In this document: piece by piece, positions 8,939-17,853 of the stretch | Position numbering within the stretch: the stretch's first letter is position 1 | Layout of the letters: the number at the start of each line of letters is the position of its first letter | Source of the DNA: JAAFJM01 sp964529175 | Lineage (GTDB): Bacteria > Bacteroidota > Bacteroidia > UKL13-3 | DNA: 64,000 nucleotides | Assembly: GCA_964529175.1 (NCBI GenBank) | Contig: CAZGVO010000011.1 | Span: 1-64,000, forward strand | Direction: 5' to 3' | The notes under the pieces: generated by a model | Databases searched by the model: none | What the model saw: only the letters and a program-made list of their open reading frames with translations | Told to the model about the DNA's origin: nothing | Position numbers and translations under genes: made by a program

Positions 8939-10321
8939 TTATTGCACTCCGTGCATCATTTTCTTTAATTGATTTGATATTATAAGAACAGTTAAACCTA
9001 ATACTATTACTACAATTGAAATAATTGTAAAAATAGCTTGTGCTCCCATAGTAGCAAAAAACTGAACTAAATAACCAGATAAGAAGTTTGCAATAAAACT
9101 ACTTAAGAACCAAACACCCATCATTAATGAACCTAAGCGAATTGGGGCTAATTTAGTAACCATTGATAATCCAACAGGCGATAAACAAAGTTCTCCCATT
9201 GTATGTATTAAATAAGTTCCTACTAACCACATTAAGTTAGCTTTTACAGCAGTATCTGCTACATCACCACCACGTTGAAGTGCTGCACCTATCATAAAAA
9301 AGAAACCAACACCTAATAAAATCATTCCTAATCCCATTTTGATAATGGTATTTGGTTCTTTCTTTTTCTTAGCTAAAACTGTCCAAAGAACTGTAAATAC
9401 AGGGCCTAATAGAACTATAAATAAAGGATTAACTGATTGGAACCAAGAGGTAGGAACTACCCAATCACCAATACTTCTGTCAATATATCTATCTGTATAT
9501 AATGAAATTGAACTTCCTGCTTGTTCGAATCCAGCCCAAAAGAAAATATTAAATAGCATCATAATAACAATTACCGTTAAACGATTTTTTTCTTCTTTGG
9601 TTAAAGGTGGATCTACTCTTCCTTCAGCTAAAGCTTGTGCTTTTAAAACTTTAGCACCAGGCTCAATACCTAGATTACCAAGGTATTTTTGACCAAGTGT
9701 GTTAAACATAATTTGGCCTAAAACCATTCCTATTCCCGCAGCTAAAAATCCATAGTTATAACCATACGATAATATATTACCAGTAGTAGCATCTTTTACA
9801 GCAAAATAATCTTCTGCTAAATACCCGCAAACTAGTGGGGCTAAAAACGCACCTAAGTTTATACCCATGTAAAAAATAGTAAATGCAGCATCTTTTCTTG
9901 AATCACCAGCTGGATATAATTGACCAACTATGGTTGAAATATTTGGTTTAAAAAAGCCATTACCAATAATTAATAAAATTAATCCTAAATAAAAGAAAGG
10001 TAGGGCATTAGCCGATGACATGAATAAACTAAACTGACCTAAGGCCATTAATATACCACCAATTGTAATTGATTTACGTTGTCCAATAAAGTTATCGGCA
10101 AGCCAGCCACCAAAAATAGGAGTTAAATATACTAAACCTGTATATATTCCGTATAGTAAGCCAGCATTGGCATCGTCAAAACCCAAGCCACCTTCAATAG
10201 TTGCTTTAGTTAAATAAAGGGTTAATAAGCCACGCATTCCATAGTAGCTAAATCTTTCCCACATTTCAGTTCCAAACAATAAGTACAATCCCTTTGGATG
10301 TCCTGTAGATGAATTACTCAT
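8939..10321 (-). CDS. POT/PTR family proton-coupled peptide transporter
   Basis: This 460-residue inner-membrane protein imports di- and tripeptides with protons. The N-terminus carries the POT signature GHPKGLYLLFGTEMWERFSYYGMR, including the ExxER-type motif of helix 1. A second POT hallmark, FYMGINLGAFLAP, follows in the middle. About 12-14 hydrophobic segments are visible, with a basic cytoplasmic loop (KEEKNR) between the halves. The length is slightly short for the family but complete at both ends. It is monocistronic, ending at the shared terminator. Confidence 0.92.
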   Translation of the reverse strand: MSNSSTGHPKGLYLLFGTEMWERFSYYGMRGLLTLYLTKATIEGGLGFDDANAGLLYGIYTGLVYLTPIFGGWLADNFIGQRKSITIGGILMALGQFSLFMSSANALPFFYLGLILLIIGNGFFKPNISTIVGQLYPAGDSRKDAAFTIFYMGINLGAFLAPLVCGYLAEDYFAVKDATTGNILSYGYNYGFLAAGIGMVLGQIMFNTLGQKYLGNLGIEPGAKVLKAQALAEGRVDPPLTKEEKNRLTVIVIMMLFNIFFWAGFEQAGSSISLYTDRYIDRSIGDWVVPTSWFQSVNPLFIVLLGPVFTVLWTVLAKKKKEPNTIIKMGLGMILLGVGFFFMIGAALQRGGDVADTAVKANLMWLVGTYLIHTMGELCLSPVGLSMVTKLAPIRLGSLMMGVWFLSSFIANFLSGYLVQFFATMGAQAIFTIISIVVIVLGLTVLIISNQLKKMMHGVQ

Positions 10322-10419
10322 AATTTATTTGTATGTTTTAGTTTTTTGTTGCGTGCAATATATAAATGATGTGTTTAATTCCAATTATTTGTGAAAATAA
10401 AATACTAAAATTGCAGCCT

Positions 10420-11178
10420 ATGAAGAAATTAATTATATATGTAAGTACATTTTTAGCTATTGGTAGCATGTCATCGTGTGATGTTTTGAATGAATTAGCA
10501 AAACAACCAGGAATAGGCAATGTAGGGAATATAAAAATTCCGCTTACTAACGAAGAGGTAATTAAAGGTTTGAAAAATGCTTTAAGTGTTGGTATTGATA
10601 GTTCAGTATTTTCGCTAAGTAGGGTAAATGGCTACTTGGGTAACGAGTTAGTAAAACTAGCTTTGCCACCAGAAGCGCAACCAATTGTTACTAATTTAGC
10701 TAAAATACCTGGTGGTCAAAAATTATTAAATGATGCAATTGTTGCCATTAATAAAGCCGCTGAAGATGCTGCTCCTCAAGCTAAAAGTATATTTGTAAAT
10801 GCTATTACTAATATGAGCATTCAAGATGGATTCAATATTTTAAAAGGAAATCAAAATGCAGCTACTGTATTTTTAAAAAATAACACATACCAACAACTTA
10901 CTGATGCTTTTGCTCCAAAAATCAGAACATCGTTAAGCAAACCATTGGTACTTGGTTATTCAGCTGAAACTGCTTATAAAAATTTAATTGATGGTTATAA
11001 TTTAGCTTCAGTAAATGGTATGTTGTTTCCTCAAGTTAAACAAAACTCATTAGCCACTTACACCACCCAAAAAGCGCTTGATGGTTTGTTTTTAAAACTA
11101 GAACAACAAGAAAAATTAATTCGTCAAGATCCATTACACCAAGTAACAGATATATTGAAACGAGTTTTTGGTAAATAA
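10420..11178 (+). CDS. DUF4197 lipoprotein
   Basis: The 252-residue product has a lipoprotein signal (MKKLIIY, hydrophobic core, SMSSC), so it is probably anchored in the envelope. The mature part matches the DUF4197 family: LTNEEVIKGLKNAL, an LPPEAQPI segment, GFNILKGN and the closing DGLFLKL. The family's function is unknown. I start at the ATG at 10420 rather than upstream, because it directly gives the signal peptide. An AT-rich TAAAATTG element 7 bp before the start may be the promoter -7 box. It diverges from the peptide transporter and converges on rlpA. Confidence 0.88.
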   Translation: MKKLIIYVSTFLAIGSMSSCDVLNELAKQPGIGNVGNIKIPLTNEEVIKGLKNALSVGIDSSVFSLSRVNGYLGNELVKLALPPEAQPIVTNLAKIPGGQKLLNDAIVAINKAAEDAAPQAKSIFVNAITNMSIQDGFNILKGNQNAATVFLKNNTYQQLTDAFAPKIRTSLSKPLVLGYSAETAYKNLIDGYNLASVNGMLFPQVKQNSLATYTTQKALDGLFLKLEQQEKLIRQDPLHQVTDILKRVFGK

Positions 11179-11193
11179 TTAATAATCAGTATA

Positions 11194-11619
11194 TTAGTTT
11201 TGTGATTGGTTTACCCAAACCTGAGCACTATCGGGCACTTCATGGATTATAACTTTTAAATGTCCGTGTCCAAACATTCCTAAATGTCTAGCGGCTCTTT
11301 CCGATACATCGATAATTCGTTTTCTATGGAAAGGGCCTCTGTCATTTATTCTTACAATAACCCATCTTCCGTTTTTAGGATTTGTAACTTTTACTTTGGT
11401 ATTAAATGGTAAAGTTCTGTGTGCAGCAGTTAATAGTTTTCTGCGGTATTTTTCTCCACTTGCAGTTCTTCGTCCTTCAAATTTACGAGCGTAATAACTG
11501 GCATTTCCTTTTTGTATAAATAGCTTTTTTGGAGCAATGCTATCTGTTTGACAATAAATGCTTTTAACAACAAAAAAGGTTATAAAGAAACAAATAATTT
11601 TTATGTTTATTTTTCCCAT
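11194..11619 (-). CDS. RlpA-like septal-ring lytic transglycosylase family protein
   Basis: The 141-residue protein has a signal peptide (ending VKSIYCQ) and a single RlpA double-psi beta-barrel domain. Its motifs are ASYYARKFEGRRTASGEKY, LTAAHRTLPFNTKVKV, NDRGPF and IDVSERAARHLGM. RlpA proteins cleave glycan strands lacking stem peptides during division; the Asp in NDRGPF belongs to the family's conserved centre. The SPOR domain of the E. coli protein is absent, as in many Bacteroidota versions. It is periplasmic and converges on the DUF4197 gene. The 175 bp upstream show no clear element. Confidence 0.9.
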   Translation of the reverse strand: MGKINIKIICFFITFFVVKSIYCQTDSIAPKKLFIQKGNASYYARKFEGRRTASGEKYRRKLLTAAHRTLPFNTKVKVTNPKNGRWVIVRINDRGPFHRKRIIDVSERAARHLGMFGHGHLKVIIHEVPDSAQVWVNQSQN

Positions 11620-11795
11620 AATAAATGCAAGTTATTATTTTTTTGAAATAATCGACTATCCTATTTCATTAAATAACTGTTAATGAGGTTTTTTGTCATA
11701 AAACTATGGTGAATGTTGAAGCATAAATATTGAATTATGAACTGTAGTAAATCAATTACGATCAACTGTCAACTAACAATAACAACGAATAAAAA

Positions 11796-13214
11796 CTAAT
11801 CAGGTTCGTAGGCGCCAACAGATGCATTGAGTCTGAATTTATCGGCTAGGTCAACAGTAATTCCTGTTGTTTGGTCTGCCGCACCTGAACAAGGGGAACC
11901 TCCTTTTATTTTGTAGTTTTTCTTTAAATAATCAACAAAAATCGGATCAAAATTAAGTTGGTTATTTTGAACAGTTGAGTTGCTTTGGGCTAATTCATCT
12001 AAAAATAGCTGTGTTTTTATGTTATTGTATTTAACAATACTTGTTTGTGTAACGCCTAATTCATCGCGTACAAAGTTTATTTCATCTTCATTACTACCCC
12101 AAACTATATTATTGCGCAGCGTATAACTTAAAGGAAAAATAGTAATTATACCTTTATCATTTTTGTAAGGAGTATTGGTAAAAGTAACTGTCGCATTTTT
12201 ACGCGCACCCGATGCACCAAGGGCTACAAAGGTATTGAAGGTAAAATCGTATCTACCACCTAAATCGCCTAAAACGGAATATTGACCGCAATTACTAATT
12301 AAATTATTTTCGGCTTTGATGTATCCAGAATAGCTTAATAAACCTACTGCTCCCATATCTTGAATAATGGTTTGGGTTATTGTTAATTTTGGATTACCGT
12401 TCAAAGAAACTGAATCAACCCTAACACCCACAAAACCATTTTTAATAATTGCACCTTGTATTTTGTTATTTACACTGCTTTGCAAAAAATGAATTCCATT
12501 CCATTGGTTGGGAACTTCTTTATAATCATCATCTAATCTATCGCCTTGTAAAATTACTGGATTATCAACTGTTCCTTCTATTTTTAAAGTACCCCAAACA
12601 TAAATAGTGGAGTTATTATGACTATGTATTTTTACACCCGGATTAATAGTTAAAGTAACACCAGGTTTAATAAATAAATCATCATAAATTACATAAGGTT
12701 TTGAATCGCTCCAAGTATCATCTGCCGAAATGGTATCATTTTTAAAATAATTAGCATTCATGGCATAAGTTAAAGCCACTATTTTTTGCAAATTTCCATT
12801 GGTGTTAAATAAAATATTATCCGTTACTTGAAACTGATTAGATACATCAGGATTGATGTAAGTTTGAATAAAAACATAAATACTATCTTTACCTCTAATT
12901 TCTACATTATCAATTTTTTGTAAATTGCCCGAACCTGGAATTCCATCTGCATTTAGTTTAAACAATCCATATTGGTTTCCTTGCATTTGAATACTGGTTT
13001 TTACAGCGTTTTCGTTTGGGTTTGTAACAATTAATCTTAGTGTTATAGACCTTGGTGTGCCAATTACGCCACTATCTTTTAAACTAAAAATAGTATCAAA
13101 ATCAATTGAATCGGTGCTGAAATTAAGCGAAACAGGTGAGTTGGTAAAAACATCGTCTTTTCGGCAGCTACCAATTACTATGCTTATAAAAATTATATAT
13201 AAAATGTATTTCAT
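11796..13214 (-). CDS. Lipoprotein with parallel beta-helix repeats
   Basis: The 472-residue product has a short signal ending VIGSC, so Cys16 is the likely lipid site. An N-terminal Ig-like region of about 110 residues precedes a right-handed beta-helix region (about 170-400). This is visible as repeated IYVWGTLKIEGT, IKAENNLISNCG and YTLRNNIVWGS turns typical of polysaccharide-lyase-like folds. The C-terminus carries GSPCSGAAD and VGAYEPD, a closing motif frequent in Bacteroidota surface beta-helix proteins. No catalytic residues are evident, so binding or structural roles are as likely as enzymatic ones. It is followed immediately upstream in the operon by a thioesterase gene (15 bp gap). 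Confidence 0.8.
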   Translation of the reverse strand: MKYILYIIFISIVIGSCRKDDVFTNSPVSLNFSTDSIDFDTIFSLKDSGVIGTPRSITLRLIVTNPNENAVKTSIQMQGNQYGLFKLNADGIPGSGNLQKIDNVEIRGKDSIYVFIQTYINPDVSNQFQVTDNILFNTNGNLQKIVALTYAMNANYFKNDTISADDTWSDSKPYVIYDDLFIKPGVTLTINPGVKIHSHNNSTIYVWGTLKIEGTVDNPVILQGDRLDDDYKEVPNQWNGIHFLQSSVNNKIQGAIIKNGFVGVRVDSVSLNGNPKLTITQTIIQDMGAVGLLSYSGYIKAENNLISNCGQYSVLGDLGGRYDFTFNTFVALGASGARKNATVTFTNTPYKNDKGIITIFPLSYTLRNNIVWGSNEDEINFVRDELGVTQTSIVKYNNIKTQLFLDELAQSNSTVQNNQLNFDPIFVDYLKKNYKIKGGSPCSGAADQTTGITVDLADKFRLNASVGAYEPD

Positions 13215-13229
13215 TAACTATTTTTTGTA

Positions 13230-13649
13230 TTAATCTGCTATTGAATAACGGTCAATAATCCATTGAGGCACTTTTTCGGAACGGCCAGTATTTAAATTTA
13301 CCATGGTATAGATAAAATGGCCAGTACAGCTTTCTTTGCCATTGGCTTTTTTTATTTCAAAGTTTACTTTACAACTGCTGCCTTCCATACTTTCTAGCCA
13401 AGTATAAATTTGGCAAGTATCTCCTAAAACCAACGAACGTTTAAATTCTAATTGTGTACTTTTTATAACCCAGCCATAACCTTCTTTTATAAATTCATCC
13501 ATGCTCATTTTATAACAGCGGTGCATTTGGTCGTAACGTGCAAAAAGCACATAATCCATATATTTACTGCTGTGTACATGGTTATTCATATCTATATCGT
13601 CAGGCCTAACCATTAACGTAGTTTCGTATTTATTCGTATTCAGTTTCAT
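13230..13649 (-). CDS. Acyl-CoA thioesterase, 4HBT hotdog fold
   Basis: The 139-residue hotdog-fold protein resembles the 4-hydroxybenzoyl-CoA thioesterase and FadM-like acyl-CoA thioesterases. VRPDDIDMNNHVHSSKYMDY contains the conserved Asp and Asn-His of the active site. The central GWVIKSTQLEFKRSLVLGD and C-terminal strands also fit. It hydrolyses an acyl-CoA thioester; the substrate is unknown. It probably shares a transcript with the beta-helix lipoprotein downstream and is separated from the next upstream gene by about 60 bp. Confidence 0.87.
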   Translation of the reverse strand: MKLNTNKYETTLMVRPDDIDMNNHVHSSKYMDYVLFARYDQMHRCYKMSMDEFIKEGYGWVIKSTQLEFKRSLVLGDTCQIYTWLESMEGSSCKVNFEIKKANGKESCTGHFIYTMVNLNTGRSEKVPQWIIDRYSIAD

Positions 13650-13709
13650 TTTTTTTAAAATTGCAGCTGGCTTCTAGCAACTAGCTTCTGGCAATTAATA
13701 TTGTACTTT

Positions 13710-13829
13710 TTATTTACAGCCACAGTTTCCATCGCCACAATGACGATTTTTTGGAGCACTCACTAATTTGTAAACCATAAAAAATATGGCTGCTACAAAT
13801 AAAATTCCAACTATTATATATTGAATCAT
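13710..13829 (-). CDS. 39-residue Cys-rich single-pass membrane protein
   Basis: This short gene has one N-terminal transmembrane helix (IIVGILFVAAIFFMVY) and a Cys-rich tail, HCGDGNCGCK. It looks like the small FeoB-associated Cys-rich membrane protein family. Its ATG overlaps the stop of the upstream MBL-hydrolase gene (ATGA arrangement), which supports real, coupled translation. No feoB is nearby. A metal-binding role is inferred from the three cysteines and one histidine in ten residues. Confidence 0.75.
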   Translation of the reverse strand: MIQYIIVGILFVAAIFFMVYKLVSAPKNRHCGDGNCGCK

Positions 13830-14476
13830 GCTGTTAAGTTTTTAGTATAAGGATTGTGTTGTTTTTCAAAACCTACAGTAGTTGGTTCTCCATGTCCACT
13901 GTATATTTTGGTTTCGTTTGGCAAGGTAAATACTTTTGTGCTAATACTTTGTAATAATGTGGTTAAATCACCTCCGGGTAAATCAGTTCTTCCGATACTC
14001 ATGTAAAAAATTACATCTCCGCCAATTAAAAAGTTTTGCTCTTTACAGTAAAATGCAATGCTTGCAATGGAGTGGCCAGGTACTAAAAGGCAACTTAATT
14101 TGGAGTTCCCAAATGTAATTTCTGAAGCTTCATCTATAAAATTAACATTTTCAGGAATAAATAAATCAGGCATGTTGAACATAACCGTCCATCGTCTTGT
14201 TTCTTTGTAGGTAATAAGCTCATCTTTATGTAAATACAGTGGAATATTGTATTTATTTAACACAAATTCATTGCCTAAAACGTGGTCAATATGGCAATGG
14301 GTATTTACTAATTTTACAGGTTTTAACTGCTTTGTTTCAATAAAATTAACCAATGTTTTTTGTTCGTCAGCTGTCATGCAGCCTGAATCAATAATAATGG
14401 CTTCATTGGTTTCATCGTAAAGTATGTAAGTATTTTCTTGAAATACATTAAATGTAAATTCTTGTATTTGAATCAT
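13826..14476 (-). CDS. MBL-fold metallo-hydrolase (glyoxalase II-like)
   Basis: The 216-residue enzyme belongs to the metallo-beta-lactamase superfamily. THCHIDH at about 59-65 is the HxHxDH metal motif, VPGHS supplies a further His, GGDVIF the bridging Asp and YSGHGEPT the last His. This set suggests a hydroxyacylglutathione-hydrolase-like thioester hydrolase, probably binuclear zinc, in the cytoplasm. The substrate is not decided by sequence. It is followed by the coupled Cys-rich peptide gene and preceded, 20 bp upstream, by a glycosyltransferase gene. Confidence 0.9.
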   Translation of the reverse strand: MIQIQEFTFNVFQENTYILYDETNEAIIIDSGCMTADEQKTLVNFIETKQLKPVKLVNTHCHIDHVLGNEFVLNKYNIPLYLHKDELITYKETRRWTVMFNMPDLFIPENVNFIDEASEITFGNSKLSCLLVPGHSIASIAFYCKEQNFLIGGDVIFYMSIGRTDLPGGDLTTLLQSISTKVFTLPNETKIYSGHGEPTTVGFEKQHNPYTKNLTA

Positions 14477-14496
14477 TTGTGATTTATAGTTTTAGT

Positions 14497-15606
14497 TTAA
14501 TAATTGCGCTCTTTCCAAATCATTTTAATGGGTAAAACATAAAATATAGATATGGCAAAGGTGCTTATTATGAAATACATTTCGAATAAAATTAAATGAA
14601 AAAAGCTTGTTTTTATTTGTAAACGTTTTGAAACCAACAATGAAATACCCGTTTGAATTAAAAATTTGCAAAGCAAAAGCGCGATTGCATTTTTATAACT
14701 AAAAAATAAAAGCACGAGTAAACATGGGTAAAATAAACCCATTAAAGCAAAAAGCATTTTCCATTTTAAATTTAAGTCTTGTGCGCCAATAAGCCATCGC
14801 TTACGTTGGTGTAAAAAGTTTTTAAAAGAAATTTGAGGTTTTGAAAAATTTAAATTATTGGTTTCTAGTAAATTAATGGCTATAAATCCTTGTTTGCTAA
14901 TGGCGGTAAATAGTGCTAAATCTTCAGTAACACTAAAGTTAAAATTAGGGTAGCCGCCTGTGGCTAAATAAGCTTTTCTGGTAATGGCCATATTATTGCC
15001 AACGGCCGTACTTTTTAAACCTAAATTATCAAAAGCGGTTAGCAAACCAGAAAAATAAAGCCAATCAATACTTTGCATTTTACCGAATAAATTTTTTCCA
15101 TTAACCACTGTTGTTCCTGAAACGATGCCTACATTTTGGTTATTAAAATAGGGCAAAATACTTTTTATCCAAGTTGGTTTTACTTGAATATCGGCATCGG
15201 TTACAAATATAATTTGGCCTGTACTCTCGTTAAATAGATGTGCTAAAACATTGGCTTTAGCCTTTGCATTCCCTAAATTTTCGGTTATTTCAATGGTTTT
15301 AAAATAACATTTATTTTGGGTAAATTCAGCTACTAATTCGGCTGTGCTATCGGTTGATTGATCGTTGCCAATTAATATTTCAAGTTTGTTTTTGGGGTAA
15401 TCAAGTAACTCAAGGGATTTTAAACAATTGATAATATTTTCTTCTTCATTTCGTGCAGCAATTAAAATGGAAATAGAAGGCAAATTATTATCATCAATAA
15501 AAACTCGGGTTGGTTTTGGTAAATTTAATACCGAAACAAATAAGGCAAATTGTAAGCAAACAAAGCAAAAAAGTAAGAGGGTTACGGCTATTTCCACGGC
15601 TTGCAA
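14497..15606 (-). CDS. Membrane glycosyltransferase family 2
   Basis: This 369-residue protein is a processive-type GT2. An N-terminal transmembrane helix (about 4-26) precedes the GT-A domain, with ISILIAARNEEENI, GNDQSTDST, the DxD-like VTDADIQV, and QRKRWLIGAQD (the Q/RxxRW acceptor motif). Two to three C-terminal membrane helices follow. Such enzymes transfer sugars from nucleotide donors at the inner membrane to polysaccharide or lipid acceptors. The acceptor is unknown and no polysaccharide operon surrounds it. It is the first gene of a minus-strand group with the MBL hydrolase. Confidence 0.9.
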   Translation of the reverse strand: MQAVEIAVTLLLFCFVCLQFALFVSVLNLPKPTRVFIDDNNLPSISILIAARNEEENIINCLKSLELLDYPKNKLEILIGNDQSTDSTAELVAEFTQNKCYFKTIEITENLGNAKAKANVLAHLFNESTGQIIFVTDADIQVKPTWIKSILPYFNNQNVGIVSGTTVVNGKNLFGKMQSIDWLYFSGLLTAFDNLGLKSTAVGNNMAITRKAYLATGGYPNFNFSVTEDLALFTAISKQGFIAINLLETNNLNFSKPQISFKNFLHQRKRWLIGAQDLNLKWKMLFALMGLFYPCLLVLLFFSYKNAIALLLCKFLIQTGISLLVSKRLQIKTSFFHLILFEMYFIISTFAISIFYVLPIKMIWKERNY

Positions 15607-15692
15607 ATAAAATTAAATTTTGTTTGAAAACAGTAATTTTTACAATTGCTTAAAAATTAGCCTAATAGAGTTTTGTAAATACTTTTTAAAAC

Positions 15693-15722
15693 TTGTGAGC
15701 GTGCTTTAAATTTATATTTTTG
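15693..15722 (+). promoter_or_regulatory. Bacteroidota-type promoter for the PPIase operon
   Basis: TTG at 15693-15695 and TATTTTTG at 15715-15722 match the Bacteroidota primary sigma consensus (TTTG / TAnnTTTG) with a 19-bp spacer. They lie 36 bp before the start of the PpiC gene. Confidence 0.75.
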
Positions 15723-15757
15723 CAATCCTTTTAATAAAAAAGAAAAAATAAAAGTAT

Positions 15758-17752
15758 ATGAAGAAAATTGCATCATTAGCATTATCATTTTTAGTATTAT
15801 CAATTACCAATCAAACTTTTGCACAAAAAGGCAAAAAGGCGCCAGCACCAACAGTAAAATTAGCTCCGGTAGCTAAGCCCAATCCAGTAGTTTTTATTTA
15901 CGGAACTGATACCGTTTACCAAAACGAATTTGAACGTTTACTTTATAAAAACAAAACCAGTAAAGATAAATTAGGCGAAAAAGAAGTTCGTGAATATTTA
16001 GATTTATACATCAATTTTAAATTAAAAGTTAAAGAAGCTAAAGTTTTAAAATTAGATACTAATAACAATTTTGTTACTGAATTAGCTGGCTATAGAAAAC
16101 AATTAAGTAATCCTTATTTAACTGATAAAAAGGTAACTGAATCGTTAATGCAAGAAGCATATCAACGTATGAAAACCGAAATTAACGGTAGCCATATTTT
16201 GTTGTTTTGCAACGAAAATGCAAGTCCTGCTGATACTTTAGCCGCTTACAATAAATTACTAGATATTAGAAAACGTGCTTTAAAAGGCGAAAATTTTGAT
16301 TCGTTAGCAAGTAAATATTCTGAAGACCCTTCAGCTAAAAAAATGGGTGCTAAATTAGGTTGGTACACTGTATTCCAAATGGTTTATCCTTTCGAAAATC
16401 AATCGTACAAAACAGCTAAAGGCGATATTTCAATGCCATTCCGTACACAATTTGGGTACCACATTTTAAAAATTAATGACAAACGTACAGCTAGAGGTGA
16501 GGTTAAATTGGCTCATATCATGATTAGAACTCCTTATGATGCTGCTCCTGAACAAATTCAAGATGCACAAAATAAAGTTGATTCAATTTTCAATCAAATA
16601 AAGAATGGCGAAAATTTCGGAACTTTAGCTGAAAGATATAGCCAAGATGAAGCAAGTAGCAAAAACAAAGGTGAAATGAATTGGGTAGCTAGTTTAAGTG
16701 GTTATCCTGATGAGTTTAAAGATATAGCTTTCAGTTTAAATAAAGATGAGGTTTCAAAACCTTTCAAAACTAATTTTGGTTTCCATATAATAAAATTAAT
16801 TGACAAACGTCCGTTAGGAGAGTTTAAAGATGTACAAGATGTTATTAAACAAAAAACCAATAAAGATTCTCGTTCTGAAAGTTCAAAAGCTGCTGTTATA
16901 GCGCGCGTTAAAAAAGAAAATAACTACAAAGAAAATTTGGCTAATTTAAGAGCATTTACTGCTACTATTGACTCAAGTTTTATTAGTGCAACTTGGAATT
17001 ACGATGAAGCAAAAGTAAGTACCAATAATTTATTCACTATTGGAACAGCTAGTTATACAGTAAAAGATTTTGCAGCTTATTTAAAAGCAAATCAACAACC
17101 ATTAGAAAAAGCTTCAGTACAAATGGCTGCTCAACACATGTTCCGCACTTGGGCTGACGAAAAATGTTTAGCTTATGAAGAAGGTATTTTAGATACTAAA
17201 TACGAAGATTTTAGAAATGTAATGCAAGAATACAACGATGGTATCTTATTATTTGACTTAACTGATAAAAAAGTTTGGAGCAAAGCAGTAAGCGATACTA
17301 TTGGTTTAGAGAAATTTTATGAAGCAAATAAAAATACTTACAGATGGAAAGATAGAGTTTCGTATAGTATTTATACTTGCTTAAACGAAAAAACTAAGGT
17401 AGATGCAGTAAAAATGTTTAGCAAAGGAAAAACTGAAGCTGAGGTATTTGCTAAATTAAATAAAAAAGTAGCTGGTACTATTAGCAGCAAAGAAGTTAAA
17501 AGTGAACGCAGCGATGCTACTGCTGACAAGCTTTGGGATAAAAAAGGAATTGTTGATATTGCTAATGCTGAAGGTAGTTTTAAATTTTATTTTGTACATG
17601 GTGTAGTAAATAGCGAAGTTAAAACGTTAAAGGAAGCAAAAGGTATAGCAACAAGCGAATATCAAAACCAATTAGAAAAAGATTGGATTAAAGAATTAAG
17701 AGCTAAATATAATATTGTAATTAACGAAGAAACTGTAAAAGGTTTATTCTAG
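15758..17752 (+). CDS. Periplasmic peptidyl-prolyl isomerase with two parvulin domains
   Basis: The 664-residue SurA/PpiD-like chaperone has a signal peptide ending in TFAQ. An N-terminal chaperone region includes VYQNEFERLLYKNK, as in Bacteroidota SurA-like proteins. Two parvulin domains follow at about 140-235 (GSHILLF, DPSAKKMGAKLGWY, FGYHILKI) and 245-345 (LAHIMIRTP, NKGEMNWV, FGFHIIKL). A long C-terminal helical region closes it. Its role is folding and delivery of outer-membrane proteins in the periplasm. It leads a group with a second PPIase and a MoxR ATPase, though a terminator lies after it. Confidence 0.9.
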   Translation: MKKIASLALSFLVLSITNQTFAQKGKKAPAPTVKLAPVAKPNPVVFIYGTDTVYQNEFERLLYKNKTSKDKLGEKEVREYLDLYINFKLKVKEAKVLKLDTNNNFVTELAGYRKQLSNPYLTDKKVTESLMQEAYQRMKTEINGSHILLFCNENASPADTLAAYNKLLDIRKRALKGENFDSLASKYSEDPSAKKMGAKLGWYTVFQMVYPFENQSYKTAKGDISMPFRTQFGYHILKINDKRTARGEVKLAHIMIRTPYDAAPEQIQDAQNKVDSIFNQIKNGENFGTLAERYSQDEASSKNKGEMNWVASLSGYPDEFKDIAFSLNKDEVSKPFKTNFGFHIIKLIDKRPLGEFKDVQDVIKQKTNKDSRSESSKAAVIARVKKENNYKENLANLRAFTATIDSSFISATWNYDEAKVSTNNLFTIGTASYTVKDFAAYLKANQQPLEKASVQMAAQHMFRTWADEKCLAYEEGILDTKYEDFRNVMQEYNDGILLFDLTDKKVWSKAVSDTIGLEKFYEANKNTYRWKDRVSYSIYTCLNEKTKVDAVKMFSKGKTEAEVFAKLNKKVAGTISSKEVKSERSDATADKLWDKKGIVDIANAEGSFKFYFVHGVVNSEVKTLKEAKGIATSEYQNQLEKDWIKELRAKYNIVINEETVKGLF

Positions 17753-17780
17753 AAATATAAATTACATTTAAAAAAATTAT

Positions 17781-17822
17781 ATTGGAAAGCTATTTGGAAT
17801 GTGTTTCAAATAGCTTTCCAAT
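17781..17822. terminator. Strong hairpin between the two PPIase genes
   Basis: A 16-bp perfect stem (17781-17796 with 17807-17822) is followed by TTTT. It would terminate or attenuate transcription between the two PPIase genes, and could lower expression of the downstream ones. Confidence 0.8.
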
Positions 17823-17853
17823 TTTAAAAAAGTGACAATTAAAATAATAAAAC

